NCBI RefSeq assembly: GCF_000801955.1
Contig: NZ_JSZO01000014.1
Coordinates: forward strand, 248,001-312,000
Direction of reading: 5' to 3'
DNA from: Ralstonia sp. A12
Lineage (GTDB): Bacteria; Pseudomonadota; Gammaproteobacteria; Burkholderiales; Burkholderiaceae
DNA length: 64,000 nucleotides
Both the position numbers and the translations under genes were made by a program. Position 1 is the first letter of the stretch. Each line of letters begins with the position of its first letter. Below the pieces are notes generated by a model. The model was not told the DNA's origin. It ran no database searches and was given only the letters and a program-made list of their open reading frames with translations. This document shows positions 1-8,771 of the stretch, one piece after another.

Positions 1-1
1 C

Positions 2-412
2 AGCTTTGTCGAGTCGCTGCCCGATGGCTACGATACGCAAGTGGGCGAGCGTGGGTTGAAGCTCTCCGGCGGTGAGAAGCAGCGCGTGGCGATCGCACGT
101 ACGTTGCTCAAGCGTCCGCCGATCCTCCTCTTTGACGAAGCCACGTCCGCACTGGACTCTCGTACCGAGCACGCCATTCAGGAAGAGCTGATGGGCCTGG
201 CGCAGAACCACACAACGCTGGTCATTGCGCACCGGTTGTCCACCATCGTGCGGGCGCACCAGATTCTGGTAATGGAGCACGGCCACATCATCGAGCGTGG
301 CACACACGAATCGTTGCTGCGTGCCGATGGCCGTTACGCGCAGATGTGGCGCATGCAGGCACGCGAGCCGGAGCGTGTGGCAGAAGAAGCAGAAGACGCA
401 GAGAACGCATAA
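2..412 (+). CDS. Atm1-type ABC exporter, ATP-binding C-terminus (5' truncated by window edge)
   Basis: The open frame runs in from the left edge, so only the last 136 residues are seen and no start is visible. They hold the end of a nucleotide-binding domain: ABC signature [13 protein letters not shown], Walker [14 protein letters not shown] with its catalytic Glu, and the H-loop in VIAHRLSTI. The Arg/Glu-rich C-terminal tail has no further domain. The sequence style is that of half-size exporters with fused membrane and ATPase domains (Atm1/HMT1 type, linked to heavy metals or glutathione conjugates). Substrate is inference, because the membrane part lies outside the window. The LysR gene follows after 24 bases on the same strand and may be co-transcribed. 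Confidence 0.9.
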   Translation, partial: SFVESLPDGYDTQVGERGLKLSGGEKQRVAIARTLLKRPPILLFDEATSALDSRTEHAIQEELMGLAQNHTTLVIAHRLSTIVRAHQILVMEHGHIIERGTHESLLRADGRYAQMWRMQAREPERVAEEAEDAENA

Positions 413-436
413 GCAGGTTGGGGAAGAGGGAACGCG

Positions 437-1381
437 ATGGAACTCAAATGGCTGGAAGACTTCATCAGCCTGGCCGAGACGCGCAGCTTTTCGCGCTCGG
501 CGGAATTGCGGCACGTCACGCAGCCGGCGTTTTCGCGGCGCATTCAGTCGCTTGAGGCATGGCTGGGCAATGAGCTGATCGATCGGTCGAGCTATCCCAC
601 TCGCCTCACGCCCGCCGGCGAGGTCTTCTACGAGCAGGCTCTGGCGATGCTCGCGCAGGTGAGCGAGACGCGCGCGCTGATGCGCGGCCAGCGCCCGGCC
701 AGCGCATCGACCATCGACTTTGCTGTGCCGCATACGCTGTCGCTCACGTTCTTTCCGGGGTGGCTGGCGCAGGTGGAGGAGAAGGTCGGCAAGCTGCAAT
801 GCCGCTTGCGCGCACTCAACGTGCACGATGCGGTGATGACGCTGGTGGAAGGCGGCTGCGACCTCGTCATGGTCTACCACCACGCGCGCCAGATGATCCA
901 GCTCGACCCGACGCGCTACGACATGCTGGTGCTCGGCACCGAGCGGTTGTCGCCGTTCTCGAAGCCGGATGCGAATGGCCGCCCGATCTACCGGCTGGTG
1001 CCTGCCGCACGCAAGCCGATCGCGTATCTGAGCTATACGCCCAACGCTTTTCTGGGCCGCATGGTTGATGTGCTGCTGGAGAACTCGCCGGTCGCCCCGT
1101 TGCTCGATAAGTGCTACGAGACCGATATGGCCGAGGCGCTCAAGGTGATGGCGCTGGCGGGCCACGGTGTCGCCTTCCTGCCCGAGAGCGCAGTGCGCGA
1201 CGAAGTGGCCGCTGGGCGGCTGGTCCGCGCAGAAGGCAAGGGCGGCGGCACGCTGTCGATCGAAATGGAGATTCGGCTGTATCGCGAGCACCCGCAGAAC
1301 GGTGCGCCCGACCGTCGGCACCCGCAATCCAAGCGCAAACGGGAGCTGATCGACCAGCTTTGGGGCGCGTTGTCAGCGTGA
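437..1381 (+). CDS. LysR-family transcriptional regulator, HypT/YjiE-like
   Basis: A 314-residue LysR-type regulator. The N-terminal winged helix-turn-helix (about residues 1-60) contains FISLAETRSFSRSAELRHVT and QPAFSRRIQSLE; the rest is the periplasmic-binding-protein-like effector domain. The opening (ELKWLEDFISLAETRSFS) and the stretch VPHTLSLTFFP resemble E. coli HypT (YjiE), the hypochlorite-responsive regulator. The family is recognised with fair confidence, but the inducer is inference. The ATG at 437 follows a purine-rich GGGAAGAGGG. A perfect inverted repeat of LysR-box form lies just downstream at 1406-1430, ahead of gdhA, so this protein is the obvious candidate to bind it. Confidence 0.9.
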   Translation: MELKWLEDFISLAETRSFSRSAELRHVTQPAFSRRIQSLEAWLGNELIDRSSYPTRLTPAGEVFYEQALAMLAQVSETRALMRGQRPASASTIDFAVPHTLSLTFFPGWLAQVEEKVGKLQCRLRALNVHDAVMTLVEGGCDLVMVYHHARQMIQLDPTRYDMLVLGTERLSPFSKPDANGRPIYRLVPAARKPIAYLSYTPNAFLGRMVDVLLENSPVAPLLDKCYETDMAEALKVMALAGHGVAFLPESAVRDEVAAGRLVRAEGKGGGTLSIEMEIRLYREHPQNGAPDRRHPQSKRKRELIDQLWGALSA

Positions 1382-1405
1382 TGGAGGTCTTTTCTTACCT
1401 CATGG

Positions 1406-1430
1406 GGGTTATGCGCTAAACGCATAACCC
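1406..1430. promoter_or_regulatory. Perfect 10-bp inverted repeat, candidate LysR-type operator upstream of gdhA
   Basis: GGGTTATGCG at 1406-1415 and CGCATAACCC at 1421-1430 are exact reverse complements separated by CTAAA. The core fits the LysR-type T-N11-A box (T, eleven bases, A, inside dyad symmetry). No T-run follows, so this is not an intrinsic terminator. It lies 25 bases after the LysR gene stop and about 115 bases before the gdhA start, the usual place for a regulator site. Confidence 0.6.
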
Positions 1431-1545
1431 GATGTAAAAACGGCATTGGATTTCGTTCTGGGCGGTCCCTAAGCTGGCGGGCATTTTGTGGGACTGCAGT
1501 TCCCAAACCAGGGGCCTTACCGAGGTCCAAAACAGGAAGACAGCC

Positions 1546-2847
1546 ATGTCCAATGTCGCTTCTCCGACGACACTTCAGCACGCCATCCCGTCCTATCTGC
1601 CAGCCGACAACCTCGGCCCGTGGGGCATCTATCTGCAGCAAGTCGACCGGGTCACCCCCTACCTCGGCTCGCTGGCACGCTGGGTTGAAACCCTCAAGCG
1701 CCCCAAGCGCGCCCTGATCGTCGATGTGCCCATCCAGATGGATGACGGCAGCATCGCCCACTTCGAGGGCTACCGCGTGCAGCACAACACGTCGCGCGGC
1801 CCGGGCAAGGGCGGCGTGCGTTTCCACCAGGACGTGACGCTGTCGGAAGTGATGGCGCTGTCGGCGTGGATGTCGGTGAAGAACGCGGCCGTGAACGTGC
1901 CGTACGGCGGCGCCAAGGGGGGCATTCGTGTCGACCCGCGCAAGCTGTCTTCCGGTGAGCTGGAGCGCCTGACCCGCCGCTACACCAGCGAGATCGGCAT
2001 CATCATCGGCCCGAACAAGGACATCCCGGCACCGGACGTGAACACCAACGCGCAGATCATGGCGTGGATGATGGACACGTACTCCATGAACGAAGGCTCC
2101 ACCGCCACCGGCGTGGTGACCGGCAAGCCGATCGCACTGGGCGGCAGCCTGGGCCGTCGCGAAGCCACCGGCCGCGGCGTGTTCGTGGTCGGCAGCGAAG
2201 CCGCACGCAACCTGGGTATCGACGTCAAGGGTTCGCGCGTGGTGGTGCAGGGCTTCGGCAACGTGGGTAGTGTGGCCGCCAAGCTGTTCCATGATGCCGG
2301 CGCGAAGGTCATCGCCGTGCAGGACCACAAGGGCATCGTGTTCAACGGCAACGGCCTGGACGTTGACGCGCTCATCACGCACGTTGACCACAACGGCAGC
2401 GTGGCCGGCTTTGCCGCAGAGACCGTCTCGCAAGACGATTTCTGGGCGCTGGATTGCGAATTCCTGATCCCGGCCGCGCTGGAAGGCCAGATCACCGCCA
2501 AGAACGCGCCCCATATCAAGGCAAAGATTGTCGTGGAAGGTGCAAACGGCCCCACGACGCCCGAGGCCGACGACATCCTGCGCGACAAGGGCACGCTGGT
2601 CTGCCCGGACGTGATCGCCAACGCCGGCGGCGTGACGGTTAGCTATTTCGAGTGGGTGCAGGATTTCTCGAGCTTCTTCTGGACCGAAGACGAGATCAAC
2701 CAGCGCCTGGTACGGATCATGCAAGACGCTTTCCGTGGCGTCTGGCAAGTGGCGCAGGACAACAAGGTCACCCTGCGTACGGCGGCGTTCATCATCGCCT
2801 GTACGCGGATTCTGCAGGCCCGCCAAGAGCGCGGTCTGTACCCCTGA
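1546..2847 (+). CDS. gdhA: Glutamate dehydrogenase (Glu/Leu/Phe/Val dehydrogenase family)
   Basis: Catalyses the reversible conversion of glutamate to 2-oxoglutarate and ammonia in the cytoplasm. The open frame continues upstream to 1486, but the ATG at 1546 is preferred: it has AGGAAGA eight bases upstream and gives a normal 433-residue protein. Visible landmarks are the substrate-binding [10 protein letters not shown] (Lys88), the catalytic Lys124 in [13 protein letters not shown], and the Rossmann motif [10 protein letters not shown] of the nucleotide domain. The size suits the hexameric small enzymes; NAD versus NADP preference cannot be settled by eye. The glutamate importer gltIJKL lies downstream, which suggests a catabolic role in glutamate use. 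A LysR-type operator candidate precedes it. Confidence 0.95.
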   Translation: MSNVASPTTLQHAIPSYLPADNLGPWGIYLQQVDRVTPYLGSLARWVETLKRPKRALIVDVPIQMDDGSIAHFEGYRVQHNTSRGPGKGGVRFHQDVTLSEVMALSAWMSVKNAAVNVPYGGAKGGIRVDPRKLSSGELERLTRRYTSEIGIIIGPNKDIPAPDVNTNAQIMAWMMDTYSMNEGSTATGVVTGKPIALGGSLGRREATGRGVFVVGSEAARNLGIDVKGSRVVVQGFGNVGSVAAKLFHDAGAKVIAVQDHKGIVFNGNGLDVDALITHVDHNGSVAGFAAETVSQDDFWALDCEFLIPAALEGQITAKNAPHIKAKIVVEGANGPTTPEADDILRDKGTLVCPDVIANAGGVTVSYFEWVQDFSSFFWTEDEINQRLVRIMQDAFRGVWQVAQDNKVTLRTAAFIIACTRILQARQERGLYP

Positions 2848-2924
2848 TCGGCGACGCGCTGATCAATACCGGCGCAGTGCTCCAACAGGGTGCTGCTCCG
2901 GTCTATCGCGTCGCTGCCGATCAG
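2844..2924 (+). repeat. Long imperfect inverted repeat spanning the gdhA stop codon
   Basis: CTGATCGGCGACGCG (2844-2858), which includes the gdhA stop, pairs with 2907-2924 (CGCGTCGC, a TGC bulge, then CGATCAG). Inside it, TACCGG at 2867-2872 can pair with CCGGT at 2899-2903. The folded RNA would be one branched hairpin of about 80 nt. No U-tract follows, so it may be a stabilising or Rho-related 3' structure rather than an intrinsic terminator. Confidence 0.45.
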
Positions 2925-3366
2925 GCAGCCATGCGCGACGGTTGAAGAAAGCCGGTGCTCATAGGGCGAACCATAACGTTCCGAAGCACCGCACCATGAG
3001 AAGGGCGATGACATCGTCGCCCTTCCCATCCTCAAGTCGGGTTCGTGTAAGCGACAGAGAGCGCACATCGGGCGGGCTTTATTTCCCCTGGTTTTCCTTA
3101 GCAACTGGCGGTCATCCGCTCAAGCGATCGTGCCTGCGTGCCGATTGTGCAGAGCGTTTCCGTGTTGGGCGCTGCGCGGCGTTTCCGGTTTTCCGGAAAA
3201 GCACAACGTAAGGTGTCCGGTTGCTCGGAAAACGTGGTTGCGGCAGGGTCCGCGCCGGAGGAAAAACTCCGTTCGATTCAACCATTTAGTGGCAACACCA
3301 ATACTGTCGCCAAACGTTTTTTGGTACAGTCCCGTCTTTCTCTTTCATGGTCAAAAGGAGACTTTC
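2925..3366. other. Intergenic region between gdhA and gltI with no supported gene
   Basis: About 440 bases without a convincing reading frame; the short open frames are unlike any known protein. It holds a hairpin with arms AAGGGCGA (3001-3008) and TCGCCCTT (3017-3024), a palindromic TTTTCCGGAAAA near 3190, and a possible -10 (TACAGT, 3325-3330) for gltI without a good -35. A sigma-54 site, known upstream of some acidic amino acid transporters, was looked for and not found. Confidence 0.5.
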
Positions 3367-4275
3367 ATGAACCTCGCCAAGCTGGCAACTGCGCTTGCAG
3401 CCGTTGGTGTCGCCGTTGCTGCGTTCGGCAGCGCAGCCCACGCACAAGAGCTGACTGGTACGCTCAAGAAGATCAAGGACACCGGCACCATCACGCTGGG
3501 CGTGCGCGATTCGTCGATTCCGTTCAGCTACAACGTCGGCGGCGTCCGCACGATTGGCTACTCGTACGACGTTGCCACCAAGATCGCTGAGGACGTGAAG
3601 AAGCAACTCGGCCTGAAGGACCTGAAGATCAACGAAATTCCGGTGACTTCGCAGAACCGCATCACGCTTCTGCAGAACGGCACCATCGATCTGGAGTGCG
3701 GCTCCACCACGAACAACCTCGAGCGTCAGAAGCAGGCTTCGTTCACCGACACCATCTTCATCATCGGCACCCGCATCATGGTGAAGAAGGATTCGGGCAT
3801 CAAGGACTGGACCGACCTCAAGGGCAAGAACGTCGTGACCACCGCCGGCACGACCTCGGAACGTCTGCTGCGCAAGATGAACGACGACAAGCAGATGGGC
3901 ATGAACATCATCAGCACGAAGGACCACGGTCAATCGTTCCTGACGCTGGAGTCGGGCCGTGCTGTTGCGTTCATGATGGACGACGCCCTGCTGTACGGCG
4001 AGCGCGCCAAGGCCCGCAACCCGAACGACTGGGTGGTCGTGGCCAAGCCGCAATCGCGTGAATCGTATGGCTGTATGGTTCGCAAGGACGACGCTCCGTT
4101 CAAGACCTTGGCTGACAAGACCATCGTCGGCATGATGAAGGACGGCTCGATCACTGCTGCGTACAAGAAGTGGTTCGAAAGCCCGGTTCCGCCGAAGGGC
4201 CTGAACCTGGACTTCCCGCTGTCGGACGACATGAAGGCGCTGATCAAGAACCCGAACGACAAGGCTCTTGACTGA
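3367..4275 (+). CDS. gltI: Glutamate/aspartate ABC transporter, periplasmic binding protein
   Basis: A 302-residue periplasmic receptor that captures glutamate and aspartate for GltJKL. The ATG at 3367 follows AAAAGGAGAC at ideal spacing, so the longer frame from 3130 is rejected. Residues 1-27 form a signal peptide ending GSAAHA before QELTGTLKK. The body is a family 3 solute-binding protein very like E. coli GltI: ECGSTTNNLERQKQASFTDT, TAGTTSERLLRKMN, TLESGRAVAFMMDDALL and the C-terminal MKALIKNPNDKALD are near-identical blocks. It is the first gene of gltIJKL. A stem-loop separates it from gltJ, which fits the higher receptor level such systems need. Confidence 0.97.
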   Translation: MNLAKLATALAAVGVAVAAFGSAAHAQELTGTLKKIKDTGTITLGVRDSSIPFSYNVGGVRTIGYSYDVATKIAEDVKKQLGLKDLKINEIPVTSQNRITLLQNGTIDLECGSTTNNLERQKQASFTDTIFIIGTRIMVKKDSGIKDWTDLKGKNVVTTAGTTSERLLRKMNDDKQMGMNIISTKDHGQSFLTLESGRAVAFMMDDALLYGERAKARNPNDWVVVAKPQSRESYGCMVRKDDAPFKTLADKTIVGMMKDGSITAAYKKWFESPVPPKGLNLDFPLSDDMKALIKNPNDKALD

Positions 4276-4310
4276 TCGGCTCCCTCAACGGGCCTGACTC
4301 AAGCATTATC

Positions 4311-4357
4311 GAAACGGAAGGCAAAGGCCGGCTAACAGGTCTTCACCCTTCCGTTTC
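4311..4357 (+). terminator. Stem-loop between gltI and gltJ (attenuator or mRNA-stabilising)
   Basis: GAAACGGAAGG (4311-4321) and CCTTCCGTTTC (4347-4357) form a perfect 11-bp stem with a 25-nt loop, followed by TCTTTG. It sits in the 99-base gltI-gltJ gap. In many ABC operons such a hairpin lowers expression of the membrane genes relative to the binding protein; that role is inferred here. Confidence 0.6.
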
Positions 4358-4374
4358 TCTTTGAGGGAACCATC

Positions 4375-5103
4375 ATGAATTACCACTGGAACTGGGGCGT
4401 CTTCTTCACGGAAGCCGCCCAGAATCAGACCTATCTCGACTGGTTGCTGTCCGGTCTGAAGACCACTGTCGTACTCGGTCTCACCGCCTGGATCATCGCG
4501 CTCGCCCTTGGCTCCGTGCTGGGCGTGCTGCGCACCGTGCCGAACAAGTGGCTCGCGGGCATTGCTGCGGCTTACGTCGAGCTGTTCCGCAATATTCCGC
4601 TGATCGTGCAACTGTTCATCTGGTACTTCGTCATGCCGGAACTGGTGCCGGGCGGCGACTACATCAAGCAGATGAACCCCGCCACGGCGATGTTCCTGTG
4701 CGCGACGCTGTGCCTCGGTACCTTTACCGCAGCGCGTGTTTGCGAACAGGTGCGCTCGGGTATCAACTCGCTGCCGCGTGGCCAACGCAACGCAGGTCTG
4801 GCGATGGGCTTCACGCTCGCGCAGACGTACCGTTACGTGATGCTGCCGATGTCGTTCCGCATCATCGTGCCGCCGCTCACGTCGGAGTTTCTGAACATCT
4901 TCAAGAACTCGGCTGTGGCGTCGACCATCGGTCTGCTGGAGCTTGCCGCGCAAGGTCGCCAACTGGTGGACTACACCGCGCAGCCCTACGAATCGTTCAT
5001 CGCCGTGACGCTGATGTACATGCTGATCAACCTGACCGTAATGGGCCTGATGCGCTGGGTGGAAGCACGTTCCCGGCTGCCTGGCTTCATCGGTGGCAAG
5101 TAA
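4375..5103 (+). CDS. gltJ: Glutamate/aspartate ABC transporter, permease GltJ
   Basis: A 242-residue inner-membrane permease of the His/Glu/Gln/Arg family. It starts at the ATG after GAGGGAACC. Predicted membrane helices include [20 protein letters not shown], and the EAA loop that docks on the ATPase is seen around [29 protein letters not shown] at the N-terminus is typical of GltJ. It pairs with GltK to form the channel. GltK follows after 18 bases on the same strand. Confidence 0.95.
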   Translation: MNYHWNWGVFFTEAAQNQTYLDWLLSGLKTTVVLGLTAWIIALALGSVLGVLRTVPNKWLAGIAAAYVELFRNIPLIVQLFIWYFVMPELVPGGDYIKQMNPATAMFLCATLCLGTFTAARVCEQVRSGINSLPRGQRNAGLAMGFTLAQTYRYVMLPMSFRIIVPPLTSEFLNIFKNSAVASTIGLLELAAQGRQLVDYTAQPYESFIAVTLMYMLINLTVMGLMRWVEARSRLPGFIGGK

Positions 5104-5121
5104 TCGGCGCGAGGACTCTTC

Positions 5122-5805
5122 ATGGCTTATCAATTCGATTTCTCGTCCATTACCGCCGACAACATGCGTGTGCTCGGCGAGGGCATGGTCCTCTCGCTCG
5201 AGATCACGGGCACGGCCATCCTGGTCGGCATCGTCTGGGGCACGCTGCTGGCGATGATGCGCCTGTCTGGCATCAAGCCGCTGCAGTGGTTCGGCCAGGC
5301 GTACGTGAACCTCTTCCGTTCCATCCCGCTGGTGATGGTGCTGTTGTGGTTCTTCCTGATCGTGCCGCAGGTGCTGCAGAAGATCTTCGATCTGTCGCCT
5401 GCCACCGACATGCGTATGACGTCCGCGCTGGTCGCCTTCGCGCTGTTCGAAGCGGCGTACTACTCGGAGATCATCCGCGCCGGTATTCAGAGCGTGTCGC
5501 GCGGGCAGATGTTCGCGGCCTATGCGATGGGCATGACGTACGGCCAGGCCATGCGCCTGGTGATCCTGCCGCAAGCCTTCCGCAACATGATTCCGCTGCT
5601 GCTCACCCAAGCCATCGTCCTGTTCCAGGATACGTCGCTGGTGTATGTGAGCGCGCTGTCGGACTTCTTTACGCAGGCATACAACATTGGCGAGCGCGAC
5701 GGCCGTATCGTCGAGCTGCTGCTGTTTGCCGGCCTGTGCTATTTCGTGATCTGCTTCGGCGCCTCCGTGCTGGTGAAGCGACTTCAGAAGAAGGTGACCC
5801 AATGA
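5122..5805 (+). CDS. gltK: Glutamate/aspartate ABC transporter, permease GltK
   Basis: A 227-residue inner-membrane permease, partner of Glt[10 protein letters not shown] at the N-terminus and [19 protein letters not shown] are characteristic. The EAA loop is [21 protein letters not shown]. It has GAGGACTC ahead of its ATG, and its stop codon overlaps the gltL start in an ATGA arrangement, so the two are translationally coupled. Confidence 0.95.
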   Translation: MAYQFDFSSITADNMRVLGEGMVLSLEITGTAILVGIVWGTLLAMMRLSGIKPLQWFGQAYVNLFRSIPLVMVLLWFFLIVPQVLQKIFDLSPATDMRMTSALVAFALFEAAYYSEIIRAGIQSVSRGQMFAAYAMGMTYGQAMRLVILPQAFRNMIPLLLTQAIVLFQDTSLVYVSALSDFFTQAYNIGERDGRIVELLLFAGLCYFVICFGASVLVKRLQKKVTQ

Positions 5806-6536
5806 TCGAGATCAAGAACGTTTCCAAGTGGTACGGTCAGTTCCAAGTGCTGACCGACTGCACCACCAGCGTGAAGAAGAGCGAGGTGGTGGTGGTGTGC
5901 GGCCCGTCGGGTTCGGGCAAGTCCACGCTCATCAAGACCGTCAACGCGCTGGAGCCGTTCCAGAAGGGCGACATCCTCGTCGACGGCACCTCGGTGGGCG
6001 CCAAGGGCACCAACCTGCCGAAGCTGCGTTCGCGCGTGGGCATGGTGTTCCAGAACTTTGAGTTGTTCCCGCACCTGTCGATTACCGAGAACCTGACGAT
6101 CGCACAGCAGAAGGTGCTGGGCCGTTCGAAGGACGAGGCCATGGCCAAGGGCCTGAAGTACCTGGATCGCGTGGGCCTGAAGGCACATGCTGCCAAGTAC
6201 CCCGGCCAACTGTCGGGCGGTCAGCAGCAGCGCGTGGCCATCGCCCGTGCGCTGTCGATGGACCCGATCTGCATGCTGTTCGACGAGCCGACCTCCGCGC
6301 TGGACCCGGAAATGGTCAACGAAGTGCTCGACGTGATGGTGGAACTGGCCAAGGAAGGTATGACCATGATGTGCGTGACCCACGAAATGGGTTTCGCCCG
6401 CAAGGTCGCCAACCGCGTGATCTTCATGGACCAAGGCCACATCGTTGAGGACTGCGAGAAGGAAGAGTTCTTTGGCAACATCGAGAACCGTTCGGACCGC
6501 GCCAAGCAGTTCCTGTCGAAGATCTTGTCGCACTAA
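5802..6536 (+). CDS. gltL: Glutamate/aspartate ABC transporter, ATP-binding subunit
   Basis: A 244-residue ATPase that powers glutamate/aspartate import. The start is the ATG of the ATGA overlap with gltK; a much longer upstream frame is a shadow of the permease genes. Motifs in order: Walker [11 protein letters not shown]-loop [12 protein letters not shown], signature [15 protein letters not shown], Walker [16 protein letters not shown]-loop VTHEMGFA. This is the standard order and length for polar amino acid importers. A bidirectional terminator follows 16 bases after the stop. Confidence 0.96.
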   Translation: MIEIKNVSKWYGQFQVLTDCTTSVKKSEVVVVCGPSGSGKSTLIKTVNALEPFQKGDILVDGTSVGAKGTNLPKLRSRVGMVFQNFELFPHLSITENLTIAQQKVLGRSKDEAMAKGLKYLDRVGLKAHAAKYPGQLSGGQQQRVAIARALSMDPICMLFDEPTSALDPEMVNEVLDVMVELAKEGMTMMCVTHEMGFARKVANRVIFMDQGHIVEDCEKEEFFGNIENRSDRAKQFLSKILSH

Positions 6537-6552
6537 GCACAGGGTTCAAGGC

Positions 6553-6590
6553 AACAAAAAAGCCGCTCTCTCGGGAGCGGCTTTTTTGTT
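6553..6590. terminator. Bidirectional intrinsic terminator between gltL and the amidotransferase gene
   Basis: Arms at 6553-6568 and 6575-6590 are perfect complements (core AGCCGCTC / GAGCGGCT) with A-rich 5' and T-rich 3' flanks, so it can stop transcription in both directions. It closes gltIJKL on the plus strand and the convergent amidotransferase gene on the minus strand. Confidence 0.9.
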
Positions 6591-6604
6591 GGGCGATGCT
6601 GGGG

Positions 6605-7435
6605 TCAGGTGCAGGCCGTATTTGCTGCGTTGGCGGCCTGTACGTCTGCCGGAATCGGCACCTTGGTCGCCATGGTGGCCTGGCCCGATTCGAACATCAG
6701 CAACTCGCCGGGCACGAATTGGGTCCAGACCTCGTTGTCGGTGAGCGGCGCGGTGGCGATCACGGCCACACGGTCGGCAGGCGTGGTGTATTTGGCGAAA
6801 TCGATCGTCATGTCGGCGTCGATCAGGTGCGCCGTCGAGAACGGCCACTGCCGCACGATGTAGTACAGCCGTGTCGAGCAATGCGCGAACTGCGCTTGCC
6901 CGTTGCACAGCAGGAAGTTGAACACGCCGTAGCGGGTGATTTCCTTTGTGATGTCGGACAGCGCGTAGAACAGCTCGTTGAGCGGCGGCTGCGAACCCGG
7001 AAAGCGCTTGCGCAGCGCCTGCATGATGAAGCAGAAGGCGAGTTCGCTGTCGGTGTCGCCCACCGGCTGGTAGACGCCCGAGAGGAACGGCGAGAAGTTC
7101 TTCAAGTCGCCGTTGTGCGCGAAGATCCAGTGCCGACCCCACAGCTCTCGCATGAACGGGTGGCAGTTTTCCAGCCGCACCGTGCCCTGCGTCGCCTTGC
7201 GGATGTGCGAAATGACGTTCTTGGACTTGATCGGGTAGCGCTTGACCAACTCTGCCACCGGCGAGGTGCCGGCGGACTGGTTGTCGATGAAGAGGCGGCA
7301 GGCCTTGTCTTCAAAGAAGGCGACGCCGAAACCGTCGGCATGGTGGTCAGTTACGCCACCGCGCGCGGCGAACCCGGTGAACGAGAACGTCACATCGGTC
7401 GGTTCGGCGCAGTTCATGCCTAGCAGCTGGCACAT
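6605..7435 (-). CDS. Class II glutamine amidotransferase, YafJ-like
   Basis: A 276-residue protein with an N-terminal nucleophile glutaminase fold. The start chosen is MCQLLGMNCAEP at 7435, because Cys2 must become the N-terminal nucleophile after Met removal; the frame extends to 7723 but that would bury the cysteine. Supporting motifs are RGGVTDHHADGFGVAFFED, the HIRKATQG and ENCHPF segments, and HNGDLKNF, all typical of Gn-AT class II domains. There is no fused synthase domain, so the ammonia acceptor is unknown, as for E. coli YafJ. It converges on gltL and is divergent from the dehydrogenase gene at 7617. Confidence 0.9.
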   Translation of the reverse strand: MCQLLGMNCAEPTDVTFSFTGFAARGGVTDHHADGFGVAFFEDKACRLFIDNQSAGTSPVAELVKRYPIKSKNVISHIRKATQGTVRLENCHPFMRELWGRHWIFAHNGDLKNFSPFLSGVYQPVGDTDSELAFCFIMQALRKRFPGSQPPLNELFYALSDITKEITRYGVFNFLLCNGQAQFAHCSTRLYYIVRQWPFSTAHLIDADMTIDFAKYTTPADRVAVIATAPLTDNEVWTQFVPGELLMFESGQATMATKVPIPADVQAANAANTACT

Positions 7436-7616
7436 GGTGGGGAAGAAAAAGTCGGATGCAATAAAATAGCCATTATCCTGCTGGCCGCCGGGGGTGCCAA
7501 GCGCCTTGGTCTTCACGGCTATGCCCTTGGCGACCGGCCGTTGCGCTGACGCCGCACCCCGCCAGATTTGCCACCAAACGTAGCATCCCGACCGTCGCAC
7601 TATCGGACCCATTTCC

Positions 7617-8708
7617 ATGAACGCATATCGCATCGCTGTGATCCCCGGAGACGGGATCGGCAAGGAAGTCGTCCCCGAGGGCCTGCGGGTGCTGGATGTG
7701 GCGGCGTGCAAATTCGGCTTCACGCTGCAGACCGATCACTTTGACTTTGCCAGTTGCGATTACTACGCCCGCCACGGGAAGATGCTGCCCGACGACTGGT
7801 TCGACACCCTGCGCGGCTATGACGCCATCTTTTTCGGCGCGGTCGGCTGGCCGGATACGGTGCCCGATCACATCTCGCTGTGGGGCTCGTTGCTGCAGTT
7901 CCGGCGCGGCTTCGACCAGTACGTGAACCTGCGCCCGGTGCGCCTGATGCCCGGCATCCGCAGCCCGCTGGTTGACCGCAACGGGCAGCCGCGCGCACCC
8001 GGCGCGATTGATTTCTATGTGGTGCGTGAGAACACCGAGGGCGAGTACTCCAGCGTCGGCGGCCGCATGTACGGCGGTACCGAGCGCGAGATCGTGATCC
8101 AGGAAACGGTCATGAGCCGCACCGGTGTCGACCGCATCCTCAAGTTCGCCTTCGACCTGGCGCAGCGCCGTCCGGCCAAGCATCTGACGTCGGCCACCAA
8201 GTCCAACGGCATCTCCATCACCATGCCGTACTGGGATGAGCGCGTGGAGGCGATGGCCAAGGTCTACCCAGACGTCAACGTCGACAAGTTCCACATCGAT
8301 ATCCTGACCGCGCACTTTGTGCAGAAGCCAGAGATGTTCGACGTGGTGGTCGCCAGCAACCTGTTCGGCGACATCCTTTCTGACCTGGGCCCGGCCTGCA
8401 CGGGCACGATTGCCATTGCACCGTCGGGCAACATCAACCCGGACCGCACGTATCCGAGCCTGTTCGAACCGGTGCATGGTTCGGCGCCGGACATCGCGGG
8501 CAAGGGCGTGGCCAACCCCATCGGCCAGATCTGGTGTGCCGCCATGATGCTCGAACACCTCGGTCAACCCGAAGCGGGCGCAGCTGTGCTGGCGGCCATC
8601 GAGCATGTGCTGGCCGCAGGCCCCGGCCATGCGCCGCTCACGCGCGACATTGGCGGCACGGCAAGTACCGTTGACCTGGGCCGTGCCATTGCCGAGGCGC
8701 TGGCATGA
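7617..8708 (+). CDS. D-malate / tartrate dehydrogenase (decarboxylating, DmlA/TtuC family)
   Basis: A 363-residue NAD-dependent beta-decarboxylating dehydrogenase related to isopropylmalate dehydrogenase. The sequence follows E. coli DmlA closely: IPGDGIGKEVVPEG, GAVGWPDTVPDHISLWG, QYVNLRPVRL, DFYVVRENTEGEYSS, SNLFGDILSDLGPA and LFEPVHGSAPDIAG. The VNLRPVRL and PDTVPDHISLWGSLL blocks separate this group from LeuB. D-malate gives pyruvate and CO2; related enzymes act on tartrate, and the sequence alone does not decide which. No tartrate or malate uptake gene is adjacent. It stands alone between the divergent amidotransferase gene and pyrC, 63 bases downstream. Confidence 0.92.
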   Translation: MNAYRIAVIPGDGIGKEVVPEGLRVLDVAACKFGFTLQTDHFDFASCDYYARHGKMLPDDWFDTLRGYDAIFFGAVGWPDTVPDHISLWGSLLQFRRGFDQYVNLRPVRLMPGIRSPLVDRNGQPRAPGAIDFYVVRENTEGEYSSVGGRMYGGTEREIVIQETVMSRTGVDRILKFAFDLAQRRPAKHLTSATKSNGISITMPYWDERVEAMAKVYPDVNVDKFHIDILTAHFVQKPEMFDVVVASNLFGDILSDLGPACTGTIAIAPSGNINPDRTYPSLFEPVHGSAPDIAGKGVANPIGQIWCAAMMLEHLGQPEAGAAVLAAIEHVLAAGPGHAPLTRDIGGTASTVDLGRAIAEALA

Positions 8709-8771
8709 CGCCGGACGCCGTCTTCCTCGTTCTCTGATTTTCGTTTTTCGCTCACCGCTTTCCTACGCACC

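Noticed and set aside
1114-2826. 570-codon minus-strand open frame opposite gdhA and the LysR gene
   Set aside because: Shadow frame: Arg/His-rich, no recognisable domain, covers two clear plus-strand genes.
3250-3366. Possible sigma-54 promoter before gltI
   Set aside because: TGGCAACACCAATACTG at about 3290 lacks the GC element at the needed distance from GG.
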